From: Labrenzia sp. PHM005
GTDB taxonomy: Bacteria > Pseudomonadota > Alphaproteobacteria > Rhizobiales > Stappiaceae
Direction: 5' to 3'
DNA length: 64,000 nt
NCBI RefSeq assembly: GCF_006517275.1
Contig: NZ_CP041191.1
Span: forward strand, 6,009,001 to 6,073,000
The notes under the pieces are model-generated. The model was not told the DNA's origin and did no database searches. It saw only the letters and a program-made list of their open reading frames with translations. Position 1 is the stretch's first letter. The number at the start of each line of letters is the position of its first letter. A program made the translations under genes and the position numbers. Of the stretch, positions 25,122-33,848 are shown one piece after another.

Positions 25122-26792
25122 ATGTTTGAAAATGCCGAATTAGGCCGGGAGGTTACTTTGCCAGAAAATCGGACAGCCGACCCTGATTGGTGGAAAGGCG
25201 CAGTGATTTACCAAGTTTATCCGCGGTCTTTTTATGACACCAATAGAGACGGCATCGGCGACCTAAACGGTGTCACCGAGCGGATGGATTACATCGCCTC
25301 GCTCGGTGTCGACGCGATTTGGCTGTCCCCCTTCTTCACTTCCCCTATGAAGGACTTTGGGTACGACATCTCGAATTTCGAAGATGTCGATCCGATGTTC
25401 GGCACACTCGTCGATTTCGACCGGATGGCAGCCGCCGCGCATGAACGTGGATTGAAGATCATCATCGATCTGGTGATCTCCCATACGTCGGACCAGCACC
25501 CTTGGTTTAAAGAAAGCCGGTCTTCAAGAGACAATGCTAAAGCGGACTGGTTTGTGTGGGCCGATGCAAAACCCGACGGCACTCCGCCAACAAACTGGTT
25601 ATCGATCTTTGGTGGCTCCGCTTGGGAATGGGACAGCCGCCGGCGCCAGTACTACATGCACAACTTTCTAACCAGCCAGCCAGATCTAGATTTTCACAAT
25701 GACGAGGTCCATGATGCCGTGTTGACGGCTGCCAAGTTTTGGCTCGATCGTGGTGTGGATGGTTTTCGCCTTGATACCGTGAATTTTTACTTTCACGACA
25801 AAGACTTGCGGGACAACCCGCCGCTCAGCGCTGAAGAAGCCCCATCAACAGTCGAGGCGACCAATCCTTATGGTTTCCAGAAGCATATCTACGACAAGAG
25901 CCGGCCGGAAAATCTGCTATTTCTAGAAAAGCTCCGAGCTTTGCTCGACAAATACCCCGGGACGACTTCGGTTGGTGAAATCGGCGCCGATGGCCAGGCC
26001 GTAGAACTGACGGCCTCCTATACGGAAGCGGATAAACGTATCCACATGGCTTACAGTTTTGACCTGCTGACACCGGATCATTCAGCTAGTTACATCCGCC
26101 AGATTGTGGAAGCCATGAATGCGGGTGTCAGCACCGGTTGGGCCAGCTGGGCTCTCTCCAATCACGATGTCAAACGGGTTGCAACCCGCTGGGGCGCCGG
26201 CCTGGATATAGAAAAATACGCGCCGCTCACAGCAGCGCTCTGCGCCAGCCTTCGGGGCACTCCCTGCCTTTATCAGGGCGAAGAACTGGGTCTCACGCAA
26301 GCAGATGTGCCGTTTGAAAAGCTGCAAGACCCCTATGGCATTCGGTTTTGGCCGGACTATCAAGGCCGCGATGGCTGCCGGACCCCGATGCCCTGGTCCA
26401 AAGCGGCACCCAACGCCGGGTTCTCAGATGTCGAACCGTGGCTTCCTGTTGCAGCTGAGCATCTTGAGCGCGCAGTTCTTGAACAAGACCAGGATGAGGG
26501 CTCCGTGTTAAACCGGCTCCGATCGTTCTACGTCTGGCGGAAAAACAAAGCACCTTTGCTGAAAGGCGACATGAGTTTCATCGACAGCCCAGGAGAGACG
26601 CTGGTCTTCACCCGCAGCTATCAAGGTCAGACGATCCTGTGTGCATTCAATCTGGGAGACGCGCCGGAAACAATTTCGCTCCCTGAGCTTCGCCTTCAGG
26701 ACTTAAAGGCGCCAGGTTTCGAAGGATCTCTTGTTGACGCGGAACTTACTTTGAACGGCCTTGACGCCTTCTTTGGCGTTGTGAATTCCTGA
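25122..26792 (+). CDS. alpha-glucosidase, GH13 family
   Basis: A 556-residue cytoplasmic glycoside hydrolase of the alpha-amylase clan (GH13, oligo-alpha-glucosidase type). Conserved regions in order: YQVYPRSFYD, DVDPMFGTLVDFD, DLVISHTSDQHPWF, GFRLDTVNF with nucleophile D218, GEIG with acid E286, and SNHD with D349. It releases glucose from short alpha-glucosides such as maltose, trehalulose or sucrose isomers. ATG 25122 was chosen because GGAGA lies six bases upstream and TTG 25083 falls inside the operator. No agl transporter genes are adjacent. Confidence 0.92.
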   Translation: MFENAELGREVTLPENRTADPDWWKGAVIYQVYPRSFYDTNRDGIGDLNGVTERMDYIASLGVDAIWLSPFFTSPMKDFGYDISNFEDVDPMFGTLVDFDRMAAAAHERGLKIIIDLVISHTSDQHPWFKESRSSRDNAKADWFVWADAKPDGTPPTNWLSIFGGSAWEWDSRRRQYYMHNFLTSQPDLDFHNDEVHDAVLTAAKFWLDRGVDGFRLDTVNFYFHDKDLRDNPPLSAEEAPSTVEATNPYGFQKHIYDKSRPENLLFLEKLRALLDKYPGTTSVGEIGADGQAVELTASYTEADKRIHMAYSFDLLTPDHSASYIRQIVEAMNAGVSTGWASWALSNHDVKRVATRWGAGLDIEKYAPLTAALCASLRGTPCLYQGEELGLTQADVPFEKLQDPYGIRFWPDYQGRDGCRTPMPWSKAAPNAGFSDVEPWLPVAAEHLERAVLEQDQDEGSVLNRLRSFYVWRKNKAPLLKGDMSFIDSPGETLVFTRSYQGQTILCAFNLGDAPETISLPELRLQDLKAPGFEGSLVDAELTLNGLDAFFGVVNS

Positions 26793-26876
26793 TTGCCTCT
26801 TCAAAATAGGGTCCGGCGCAGCTAAAACAGCGCGCCGGGCCGTTCCGGCGAGCAGACGCACTGACCCGGAACTCCA

Positions 26877-27665
26877 ATGACACAACGCCTTCCTCTGTCG
26901 GTATTTATTATTGCCAAGAATGAAGCCGACCGGATCCCGTCGGCAATCAAGAGCGTCATTGATTGGGTCGACGAAGTCATTGTCATCGACAGTGGTTCAA
27001 CGGATGAAACCGTCGCTGTTTCTGAGACATTGGGTGCCAAGGTCATCCACAACGATTGGCCAGGTTATGGTCCGCAAAAGCGGTTTGGCGAAGACCAATG
27101 CCGCAATGATTGGCTGCTCAACCTGGATGCGGACGAGGAGATCACTCCGGAACTTGCCGAAGAGATCAAAGCCAAGTTCGCAGACAACAGTTACCAGAGC
27201 GCGGATGCCTGGCGGATCATGATCCGCGATGTGTTTGCCCATGAAGCCTCCCCGGCACCTTGGGCCTATGGCTATCATCAAATTCGCCTTTATGACCGGC
27301 GCAAAGGCCGGTTTTCTGCGTCCACTGTGCATGACACAGTGCGCCCGGAGGAAGGCGCAAGACTTTCCAACCTGAATGGCGTCATGGCACACCGGTCCGA
27401 CCGATCTCTTGAGTTTCAGGTCGGCAAATACAATCGCTATTCCGATATGCAAGTGGCGGATATGCGCGCGCGTGGCCGCAAACTATCCCGCCTGCGGCTA
27501 TTGACCGAATTTCCGGTCAGCTTCTTCAAGGGATACTTTGCCCGCCGGTACTGGAAATATGGCTGGTGGGGTGTGATCCTTGCGATCAACTATGCACATG
27601 GCCGCTTCTTACGCATAGCCAAAGCCTATGAAGCTGAACTCTTGGACACACGCGCCAAACACTAA
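26877..27665 (+). CDS. glycosyltransferase family 2, WaaE/LgtF-like
   Basis: A 262-residue GT-A glycosyltransferase. FIIAKNEADRIPSAI is the nucleotide-binding start, VIDSGSTDETV and LNLDADEEITPEL carry the donor and metal-binding Asp residues. The C-terminal FPVSFFKGYFARRYWKYGWWG is an amphipathic, membrane-associating segment typical of the WaaE/KdtX group that adds glucose to the lipopolysaccharide inner core. No other LPS genes are close, so the acceptor is inferred from family only. Confidence 0.88.
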   Translation: MTQRLPLSVFIIAKNEADRIPSAIKSVIDWVDEVIVIDSGSTDETVAVSETLGAKVIHNDWPGYGPQKRFGEDQCRNDWLLNLDADEEITPELAEEIKAKFADNSYQSADAWRIMIRDVFAHEASPAPWAYGYHQIRLYDRRKGRFSASTVHDTVRPEEGARLSNLNGVMAHRSDRSLEFQVGKYNRYSDMQVADMRARGRKLSRLRLLTEFPVSFFKGYFARRYWKYGWWGVILAINYAHGRFLRIAKAYEAELLDTRAKH

Positions 27666-27667
27666 AT

Positions 27668-28864
27668 TCAAGCAGATTTTTCTAACGGGCTGCCTGCAGT
27701 TTTGCTTCGCCGTACCCGAAGCGGCTGACGAACACCTGCCGTCTTGTTGAAGTTTTCGAGCCTTCGGATTGTTGTGGGTGTGAGTAGATGCCCGCCGGAC
27801 AAGACCAATTCGAACGATGTCTCGGTTCGCACATCATCAACCAGAACATCTCCCGGTTTCAGAGATCGTATGTGGCATTGAATAAACTTCGATTTTGGTT
27901 CATGAGGCAGCTCTTTCAGCAAAACCGCTTTGGTTATATCCAGCAAACGGGGATCATATTGGCGCCAGTTGATCAACAGTGCCTCAAAAGCAGCTGCATC
28001 TGGCCCGTTTTCTGGACTGGCATACCAGAGATCCGTCAGCAGCTTGATGATCCGGGATATCAGCGGAATGTCTTGCCCAATGGGGCCATTTTCGGGAAAA
28101 CCAGAGCCATCATAGCCACGGCCCGATAGGAACAGATATTCCGAAACACGATTCAATTGCGGGATGTTTTGTAACAGATCCCGTGTCTGCTGCGGGGCTC
28201 TTGCAAGAATTTCCCGTTCCTGCTCACCAAGGCTACGCGCCGCCCGGAACTTGGACAAGATCTGCGTTGGCAACATCGCCTCCCCGAGAGGGGACAACAT
28301 GACCGCCATTTCCAGTTCCCAAGTTTTTTTCAAACCCAACTGTTTTGCTATTTTGAGCGCCTGTTGACGAATGGCGCTGGTTCTACGAAACGCATCCGGG
28401 TGGAACAGCGACAGCATCTCGATCAGCATCTTTACGGAACCGGCAAGTGTACGTTCCAGAATTGCCCGTTCTTTGGCCAGATGGCGATGATGAGAAAGTG
28501 CAGCCTCGAACGCTGCCAGGATTTCATTTCGCTGGCACGATTTCTCCAAATACATAAAAGCATGCCCCAAATTCAGGGCTTCTTTGACTGCATGTTTGGA
28601 ACTTTCCCCTGTCAACATGATCCGGGCAGCTTGCGGCGCCAGAGCCTCGCACTGCTTTAAGAAAGCGACGCCGCCACACCCTGGAAGATGATAACAAGAG
28701 AAAACGATGGCTGTATTCGGATAGTCTTTTAGAAATTGGGTAGCAGAACCTGAGTCGGAAAAACACGTCACGGCGTGATCATCAGAAAACAGCTTGGTCA
28801 AAACGGATTGCACGGATAGATCCGGGTCGGCAACAAGAATTATCTCATTTCCTTTTTCGGCCAA
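27668..28864 (-). CDS. degenerate receiver / HD-GYP-like protein
   Basis: A 398-residue two-domain protein. Residues 8-120 have a receiver fold but the phosphoacceptor Asp is replaced by Cys57 (VFSCYHLPG), while the late Lys108 is kept. The C-terminal half follows the HD-GYP layout, yet the HD pair is Ser-Pro (MLSPLGEAMLP) and the HHE region is lost, leaving RGYDGSGFP. It is therefore unlikely to hydrolyse cyclic-di-GMP and may act as a ligand-binding or protein-interaction module. TTG 28864 was chosen because GGGAGGG lies seven bases upstream and the receiver begins at once; an ATG at 28927 would add 21 residues. Confidence 0.78.
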   Translation of the reverse strand: MAEKGNEIILVADPDLSVQSVLTKLFSDDHAVTCFSDSGSATQFLKDYPNTAIVFSCYHLPGCGGVAFLKQCEALAPQAARIMLTGESSKHAVKEALNLGHAFMYLEKSCQRNEILAAFEAALSHHRHLAKERAILERTLAGSVKMLIEMLSLFHPDAFRRTSAIRQQALKIAKQLGLKKTWELEMAVMLSPLGEAMLPTQILSKFRAARSLGEQEREILARAPQQTRDLLQNIPQLNRVSEYLFLSGRGYDGSGFPENGPIGQDIPLISRIIKLLTDLWYASPENGPDAAAFEALLINWRQYDPRLLDITKAVLLKELPHEPKSKFIQCHIRSLKPGDVLVDDVRTETSFELVLSGGHLLTPTTIRRLENFNKTAGVRQPLRVRRSKTAGSPLEKSA

Positions 28865-29048
28865 AACAAGACCCTCCCAACTACCGCAGAGGCAAATCAA
28901 CAGATCAACAAACCCCTTCCCCATCATCTAAGATTTCATAAGTATAATAATAAACTCTTGAGAAACGCGGCCAAACTTCAGCCGGTTTTCGCTTCAAGCA
29001 AGCAATCCGCAGTGGTATTTGCAAAAGCATTTGGACTATAAGGCCCGG

Positions 29049-30275
29049 ATGCATGATGTACTGATTATAGGCGCTGGTCCTGCCGGGCTTTTTGCTGCTG
29101 AACACCTGTCAGCTGCGGGACTTGGTGTTACGATCATTGATCGGATGCCGTCGCCTGCGCGCAAGTTTTTGATGGCGGGCCGCGGTGGCTTGAACATCAC
29201 CCATAGCGAGCCGCTGGAGACATTCCTGGGCCGCTACCGCGAAGCTGAGCCCTTTTTGCAGCCGATGATCTCAGCGTTTCCTCCCTCAGCCCTTGTTGAA
29301 TGGTGCAATGGACTTGGGGAAGAGACTTTTGTTGGCACCAGCGGACGTGTTTTTCCGAAAGCGATGAAAGCCTCCCCCCTTCTGCGGGCCTGGCTCCGCC
29401 GGTTGGACCAACAGGGTGTAAAACTGCTCCCCCGCAGAACTTTTTGCGGTTTTAACTCTGAGGGTTTGCCCCACATCCAGGAGGACAATTCGGTACCACG
29501 CGCCTTTCCCGCACGTGCTGTCCTGCTGGCCCTTGGAGGAGCGAGCTGGCCAAAACTGGGCTCTAACGCCGCATGGGTTCCGTCACTTCGAGAAAACGAT
29601 ATCGAGGTACACGACTTCCAGCCGGCAAATTGCGGGTTTCAAGTTGCTTGGTGCGACTTCATCAAAGACCGCTTCGCCGGACATCCACTGAAACGCATTC
29701 GCATTTCCTGCGGAAAGGCTTCCGTTCTTGGGGAGGCTGTTCTTTCAGATAAGGGGCTGGAAGGCGGCGCGATCTATGCACTGTCGGCCGAGATAAGAAG
29801 TCGTCTAAACCAGCAAGAAACAGCCGAAATCGCCATTGATCTCCGGCCACAATTGTCAACTGTTAAACTCACAGAAAAACTAAAGCGGCCGAAAGGCAAA
29901 CAGTCCATATCAACGTTTTTGAAAAAGGCAGTTGGCCTCCGCGCGGCGGAGCTTTCCCTGTTGCGTGAAGCCGGCGCACTGCCAGCTTCTCCGGAAGACT
30001 TGGCGCAGCGGATCAAGGCTGTCCCAATCCTTTGCCAGGCGCCCTATTCCATTGACCGCGCGATTTCTTCAGCGGGCGGTATCGCCCTGTCGGAAGTTGA
30101 TGCCAATTTGATGCTGAAACAGCAGCCTGGCATCTTTGCGGCCGGAGAAATGCTGGACTGGGAGGCCCCCACCGGCGGCTATCTCCTTCAGGCCTGTTTC
30201 GCGACAGGGCTTGCTGCGGCAAAAGGAATCCGCGCGTATTTGACAACGCAAACCAACGAAAGCCCGTCCCTATGA
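29049..30275 (+). CDS. HI0933/YhiN-related flavoprotein (TIGR03862 type)
   Basis: A 408-residue FAD-binding protein. The Rossmann motif LIIGAGPAGLFAAEHL starts at residue 5; FLMAGRGGLNITHSE is the family signature; the C-terminal GIFAAGEMLDWEAPTGGYLLQ binds FAD. ATG 29049 follows AAGG and places the dinucleotide motif at the N-terminus, unlike TTG 29019. It overlaps the YaiI gene by four bases. The reaction of this family is unknown. A true HI0933-family paralogue is at 42552. Confidence 0.88.
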   Translation: MHDVLIIGAGPAGLFAAEHLSAAGLGVTIIDRMPSPARKFLMAGRGGLNITHSEPLETFLGRYREAEPFLQPMISAFPPSALVEWCNGLGEETFVGTSGRVFPKAMKASPLLRAWLRRLDQQGVKLLPRRTFCGFNSEGLPHIQEDNSVPRAFPARAVLLALGGASWPKLGSNAAWVPSLRENDIEVHDFQPANCGFQVAWCDFIKDRFAGHPLKRIRISCGKASVLGEAVLSDKGLEGGAIYALSAEIRSRLNQQETAEIAIDLRPQLSTVKLTEKLKRPKGKQSISTFLKKAVGLRAAELSLLREAGALPASPEDLAQRIKAVPILCQAPYSIDRAISSAGGIALSEVDANLMLKQQPGIFAAGEMLDWEAPTGGYLLQACFATGLAAAKGIRAYLTTQTNESPSL

Positions 30276-30730
30276 CCGTCCTTTATGTCGATGCAGATGC
30301 CTGTCCGGTCAAAGACGAGTGCATTCGCGTGGGTGAACGCCACAAGGTGCAAATTATTTTCGTTTCCAACAGTTGGATGCGGCTTCCTGAAGGAGATCTG
30401 ATTAAACGGGTCGTGGTACCGGAAGGACCGGATGAAGCCGACAATTGGATCGCAGAACGGGCAGGCAAAAGCGACGTGGTCATAACAGCCGACGTGCCGC
30501 TGGCATCTCGCTGTGTGAATACCGGCGCTCTTGTTCTTTCACCAAACGGCAAACCGTTCCGCGAAGAAGCCATCGGTATGCGGCTCGCCATGCGGGATCT
30601 AAATACACATCTGAGGGAAATCGGCGAAATAAGGGAGAGCGGACCAGCTTTCACCAAACAGGACCGGTCGCGGTTTCTCAATCAGCTAGAAACAACCATG
30701 CGCGCAGCCAAACGCCAAACAAGCAGCTGA
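30272..30730 (+). CDS. YaiI/YqxD (UPF0178) family protein
   Basis: A 152-residue protein with the family pattern VDADACPVKDE, VVPEGPDEADNWIA, VVITADVPLASRC and LSPNGKPF. The Asp-rich layout resembles PIN/NYN-like nucleases, but no activity is established for the family. Starts with ATGA overlap with the preceding flavoprotein, so it is translationally coupled. Confidence 0.92.
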   Translation: MTVLYVDADACPVKDECIRVGERHKVQIIFVSNSWMRLPEGDLIKRVVVPEGPDEADNWIAERAGKSDVVITADVPLASRCVNTGALVLSPNGKPFREEAIGMRLAMRDLNTHLREIGEIRESGPAFTKQDRSRFLNQLETTMRAAKRQTSS

Positions 30731-30747
30731 AAATCGCAGAAATTAAA

Positions 30748-30781
30748 GGCCCCACAAAATGGCGGTCCATTTTGTGGGGCC
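30748..30781. terminator. strong 15-bp hairpin between yaiI and BA14K genes
   Basis: GGCCCCACAAAATGG and CCATTTTGTGGGGCC pair around CGGT. T-rich sequence follows on the minus strand, so it mainly ends the BA14K transcript. Confidence 0.75.
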
Positions 30782-30810
30782 GCTGGTGATTGCGCCCAGC
30801 TTTTTATGAG

Positions 30811-31161
30811 TTAACGGCAAAAACGGTAGTTGCCAGAATAAGCGAGATAATACCCGGTGCGCGGATTGAACGAGCGGTATTTACTGCTGCAGTAGTTGTA
30901 CCAGGCGTTGCTCCAAGGCGCGGGCCGGTAGGTGACGATAGGCGCCGGACGATAGTAGCGCGGCGCATAATATGTTCCGGGGGCATAATATCTTGGCCCA
31001 GACAACGCAGATCCAATGATCGCGCCAGCGGCCAATCCGCCGGCAACACCGGCTGCTACGCCCCAGCCGTTACCGGCATGGGCTGTATTCGAACTGGTGG
31101 CAACAAGAGTGCCTGCGACAATGGTCAATGCGGCGGACGTCGTAGCAAGGGTCTTAAACAT
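30811..31161 (-). CDS. BA14K family protein
   Basis: A 116-residue exported protein. Signal peptide about 1-28 (cut after AHA), a Gly/Ala-rich segment GVAAGVAGGLAAGAIIG that may span or coat the membrane, a Tyr/Pro-rich middle, and the C-terminal BA14K signature YCSSKYRSFNPRTGYYLAY ending in CR. BA14K was first described as a lectin-like Brucella antigen; homologues are widespread in Hyphomicrobiales. ATG 31161 was chosen because GAAGGAAC lies upstream; the longer frame to 31242 is not supported. Confidence 0.85.
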   Translation of the reverse strand: MFKTLATTSAALTIVAGTLVATSSNTAHAGNGWGVAAGVAGGLAAGAIIGSALSGPRYYAPGTYYAPRYYRPAPIVTYRPAPWSNAWYNYCSSKYRSFNPRTGYYLAYSGNYRFCR

Positions 31162-31593
31162 GGTCTTGTTCCTTCGTGCTCCTGAGGCCAACAGCTCCCG
31201 CCCCAGTTCATGAAACAACAGTACCGCTGGCACCAATTTCACTCTGTGACCGCGATCACAAGGCGTATGTTTTCGGGATTTTGAAGTTTTGCAGTCCGTA
31301 AGATGCGCTCTTCGCAGCGATTTTGAAGCCGTTCAAGAGAAGCAAAACCGCCGTGTTTGCGATTAAGTTGTTTCAACCCTTGTCGGCTGCGCAGGACGCG
31401 CTTACATTTGATCGCATCAGTGCAAGTTGCACTGTACGGGACACGACACTAGACCCGGTAAGACTGACTTCGGCAGCTGCTTCATTGCGTGCTGCTCTGA
31501 ATTGCCAAGCTTTCCGTTTCTTATTGACTTCTCGTTTATCGGCACGGTCTGCCAGAAACGGGACCGTGCGCAAACATACGGAAAGGCTTCTCC
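31162..31593. other. intergenic region with cold-shock gene leader
   Basis: About 430 bp between divergent genes. Overlapping short frames on both strands look non-coding. Cold-shock genes often carry a long structured 5-prime leader; the cytosine/thymine-rich stretch before 31594 would fit, but no specific fold is claimed. Confidence 0.35.
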
Positions 31594-31806
31594 ATGCGTG
31601 AGAATGGCACCATCAAGTTTTTCAACCATGACCGTGGTTTTGGTTTCATCACTCCGGAAAATGGTGGCAAAGACGTTTTCGTTCACGTCACCGCTTTCGA
31701 ACAGGCCGGTATTGGAACGCCTGTAGAAGGTGCGAAGATTTCGTTCGTCGCAGAAGATGACCGCCGCGGACGTGGCAAACAAGCCGCACAGCTCGAGCTT
31801 CTCTAA
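31594..31806 (+). CDS. cold-shock domain protein (CspA family)
   Basis: A 70-residue OB-fold RNA chaperone: GTIKFFNHDRGFGFI contains RNP1 (RGFGFI) and VFVHVTAFE is RNP2. Length matches the family. It melts RNA secondary structure, in cold or stationary phase. Gene is monocistronic with a strong terminator. Confidence 0.95.
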   Translation: MRENGTIKFFNHDRGFGFITPENGGKDVFVHVTAFEQAGIGTPVEGAKISFVAEDDRRGRGKQAAQLELL

Positions 31807-31860
31807 GCTTGTTCGCAGGTTTTGCGCGGCGACAACACCTTGCCGCCAATCAGATTTGAA

Positions 31861-31886
31861 AACGGGGCCCGCTGGCCCCGTTTTTG
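31861..31886. terminator. terminator after csp
   Basis: AACGGGGCC and GGCCCCGTT pair around CGCT, with TTTTT following on the plus strand. Also lies between convergent csp and choV. Confidence 0.9.
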
Positions 31887-31890
31887 TTTG

Positions 31891-32934
31891 TCAGAGCATG
31901 CATTCCAGCAGCTCGTTTTCGCCGATCACGCCGACTACAGCGCCATCACGCTGAACAACAACCGGCTCTGCGCTTTCTTTCTTCAGCCGCGCCACTTCCC
32001 GGATCGGTGTGTCCGCCACACAGGTTACGGCGCTCGCCAAAGACCCAGCAAGGCTTCCAGGCGGCACCATGATGTCCCGGGCACGCAGAACGTTGAGCGG
32101 GTTCATATGGCTCACAAAGTCCGCCACATACTCATTCGCTGGTTTCTTGACGATTTCCTGCGGTGTCCCCAGTTGGATGACCCGCCCGCCTTCCATAATG
32201 GCAATGCGTGAGCCGATTTTGGCGGCTTCATCCAGATCGTGGCTAACGAAAATGATCGTGCGGTTGAGCTCTTTCTGCAGATCCAGAAGTTCATCCTGCA
32301 ACTTGTCACGGATGAGCGGATCCAAAGCGGAGAACGGTTCATCCATCAACAGGATCGGTGCATCGGTCGCGAAGGCACGGGCCAGGCCGACACGCTGTTG
32401 CATACCGCCAGACAACTCATGGACATATTTTTCGCCCCAGCCTGCCAGACCAACAAGCTTGAGCTGCTCTTCGACCTTCGCTGCGCGGTCCTTGACCGAG
32501 ACACCGGCCAGCTCCAGGCCAAAGCCGACATTCTCAGTTACTGTCCGCCAAGGCAGCAGGCCGAATTGCTGGAACACCATGCCAATCCGGCTGCGGCGCA
32601 ACTGCCGCAAGTCAGTCTCCGAGCAGGTCTCTGGATTAACGTATCGTTGACCGTCGTGAACCTGGACCTCCCCACGGATCACAGGGTTCAGACCGTTAAC
32701 ACCTCGCAGAAGCGTTGACTTGCCGGAACCGGACAGGCCCATCAGAACGATGACCTCCCCTTCGTAGATGTCGAAAGTTGCACCGGCGACGCCAAGGATC
32801 TGACCTGTTTCAGTCTGAATCTCTTGGCGGGTCTTGCCTGCATCAATCAACGGCAGGGCAGACTGCGGATCATCACCAAAGACAATGTCCACTTCCTTAA
32901 AGGAAACAACCGGCGTGTTCTCTACAGAACTCAT
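31891..32934 (-). CDS. choV: choline/glycine betaine ABC transporter ATP-binding protein
   Basis: A 347-residue ATPase of the ProV/ChoV group. Walker A GLSGSGKSTLL, Q-loop in GMVFQQFGLLPWRTV, signature LSGGMQQRVGLARA, Walker B ILLMDEPFSALDP, H-loop VSHD, and a C-terminal CBS-like regulatory region (about 285-347). It drives import of choline. ATG overlaps the choW stop by four bases. Part of choX-choW-choV, divergent from bet genes. Confidence 0.93.
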   Translation of the reverse strand: MSSVENTPVVSFKEVDIVFGDDPQSALPLIDAGKTRQEIQTETGQILGVAGATFDIYEGEVIVLMGLSGSGKSTLLRGVNGLNPVIRGEVQVHDGQRYVNPETCSETDLRQLRRSRIGMVFQQFGLLPWRTVTENVGFGLELAGVSVKDRAAKVEEQLKLVGLAGWGEKYVHELSGGMQQRVGLARAFATDAPILLMDEPFSALDPLIRDKLQDELLDLQKELNRTIIFVSHDLDEAAKIGSRIAIMEGGRVIQLGTPQEIVKKPANEYVADFVSHMNPLNVLRARDIMVPPGSLAGSLASAVTCVADTPIREVARLKKESAEPVVVQRDGAVVGVIGENELLECML

Positions 32935-33773
32935 GATTTGCCTCCTTCATCCTTGCGGAAGAACCGGTCCAGAACGATGGCGATCAGAACGATACAGACA
33001 CCAACTTCGAACCCCTGGGCGATGTTAACAGTGTTCAACGCTCTAAGCGTTGGAACCCCTAGACCATCGGCACCCACGAGAGCTGCAATCACCACCATCG
33101 ACAACGACAACATGATTGTCTGTGTCAATCCGGCCATGATCTGAGGCAGAGCGTAGGGCAGCTCGATTTTCCAGAGCAACTGCGACTTGGTTGCACCAAA
33201 GGCCTCACCGGCCTCCAAAAGAGCCGTCGGTGTTGAGGAGACCCCTAGCTGGGTGAGCCGGATCGGAGCGGGAATGGCAAAGATCACCGTGGCGATGAGA
33301 CCTGGAACCATACCAAGCCCAAACAGGATCAAGGCTGGGATCAGATACACAAAGGTTGGGATTGTCTGCATGAGATCAAGCACCGGCCGCAGACCTGCAA
33401 AAAAGCGCGGATGATGTGCCCCAAAAACTCCGATGGGAATACCAACCGCCATACAAACAACAGACGCGGCAATAACCAGCGCCAGGGTTTCAGTGGTTTC
33501 TTCCCAATAGCCCTGATTAATAATCAAAAGCAGGGCAATGGCGATGAAGGCTGCCAGAGACGTCTTCCGATGCACGGCGTAACCGGCAGCGGTCGCCAAC
33601 GCTACGATGACGAGCGGATGCGGCGCTTGCAGCAGCCAAAGGATCCCATCGATGAGCGTCTCCAGAAACAAGGAGATCCCGTCAAATACCCAATAGGCAT
33701 TGTCGGTCAGCCAATCAACCATGGACCGTGCCCATGGACCAATTGGCAATTTATAATCTGTCAGCCAGTTCAA
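32931..33773 (-). CDS. choW: choline/glycine betaine ABC transporter permease
   Basis: A 280-residue inner-membrane permease with about six helices. The EAA-like coupling loop is EAFGATKSQLLWKIELPYALPQIM. Start at TTG 33773 with GGAGAG upstream. It is separated from choX by 75 bp carrying a hairpin and overlaps choV. Confidence 0.92.
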   Translation of the reverse strand: MNWLTDYKLPIGPWARSMVDWLTDNAYWVFDGISLFLETLIDGILWLLQAPHPLVIVALATAAGYAVHRKTSLAAFIAIALLLIINQGYWEETTETLALVIAASVVCMAVGIPIGVFGAHHPRFFAGLRPVLDLMQTIPTFVYLIPALILFGLGMVPGLIATVIFAIPAPIRLTQLGVSSTPTALLEAGEAFGATKSQLLWKIELPYALPQIMAGLTQTIMLSLSMVVIAALVGADGLGVPTLRALNTVNIAQGFEVGVCIVLIAIVLDRFFRKDEGGKS

Positions 33774-33808
33774 CCTGACTCTCCGATATTAGATGCTGGA
33801 AATGAAAA

Positions 33809-33834
33809 GGCGCCGGATCGGTTGATCCGGCGCC
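33809..33834 (-). terminator. intercistronic hairpin between choX and choW
   Basis: GGCGCCGGATC and GATCCGGCGCC pair around GGTT; TTTTC follows on the minus strand. Expected to raise the ratio of binding protein to permease. Confidence 0.7.
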
Positions 33835-33848
33835 ATATCATTGGATCC

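Noticed and set aside
31323..31601. 92-codon plus-strand frame before the cold-shock gene
   Set aside because: Overlaps the csp start and has no ribosome site; fits a leader rather than a gene.
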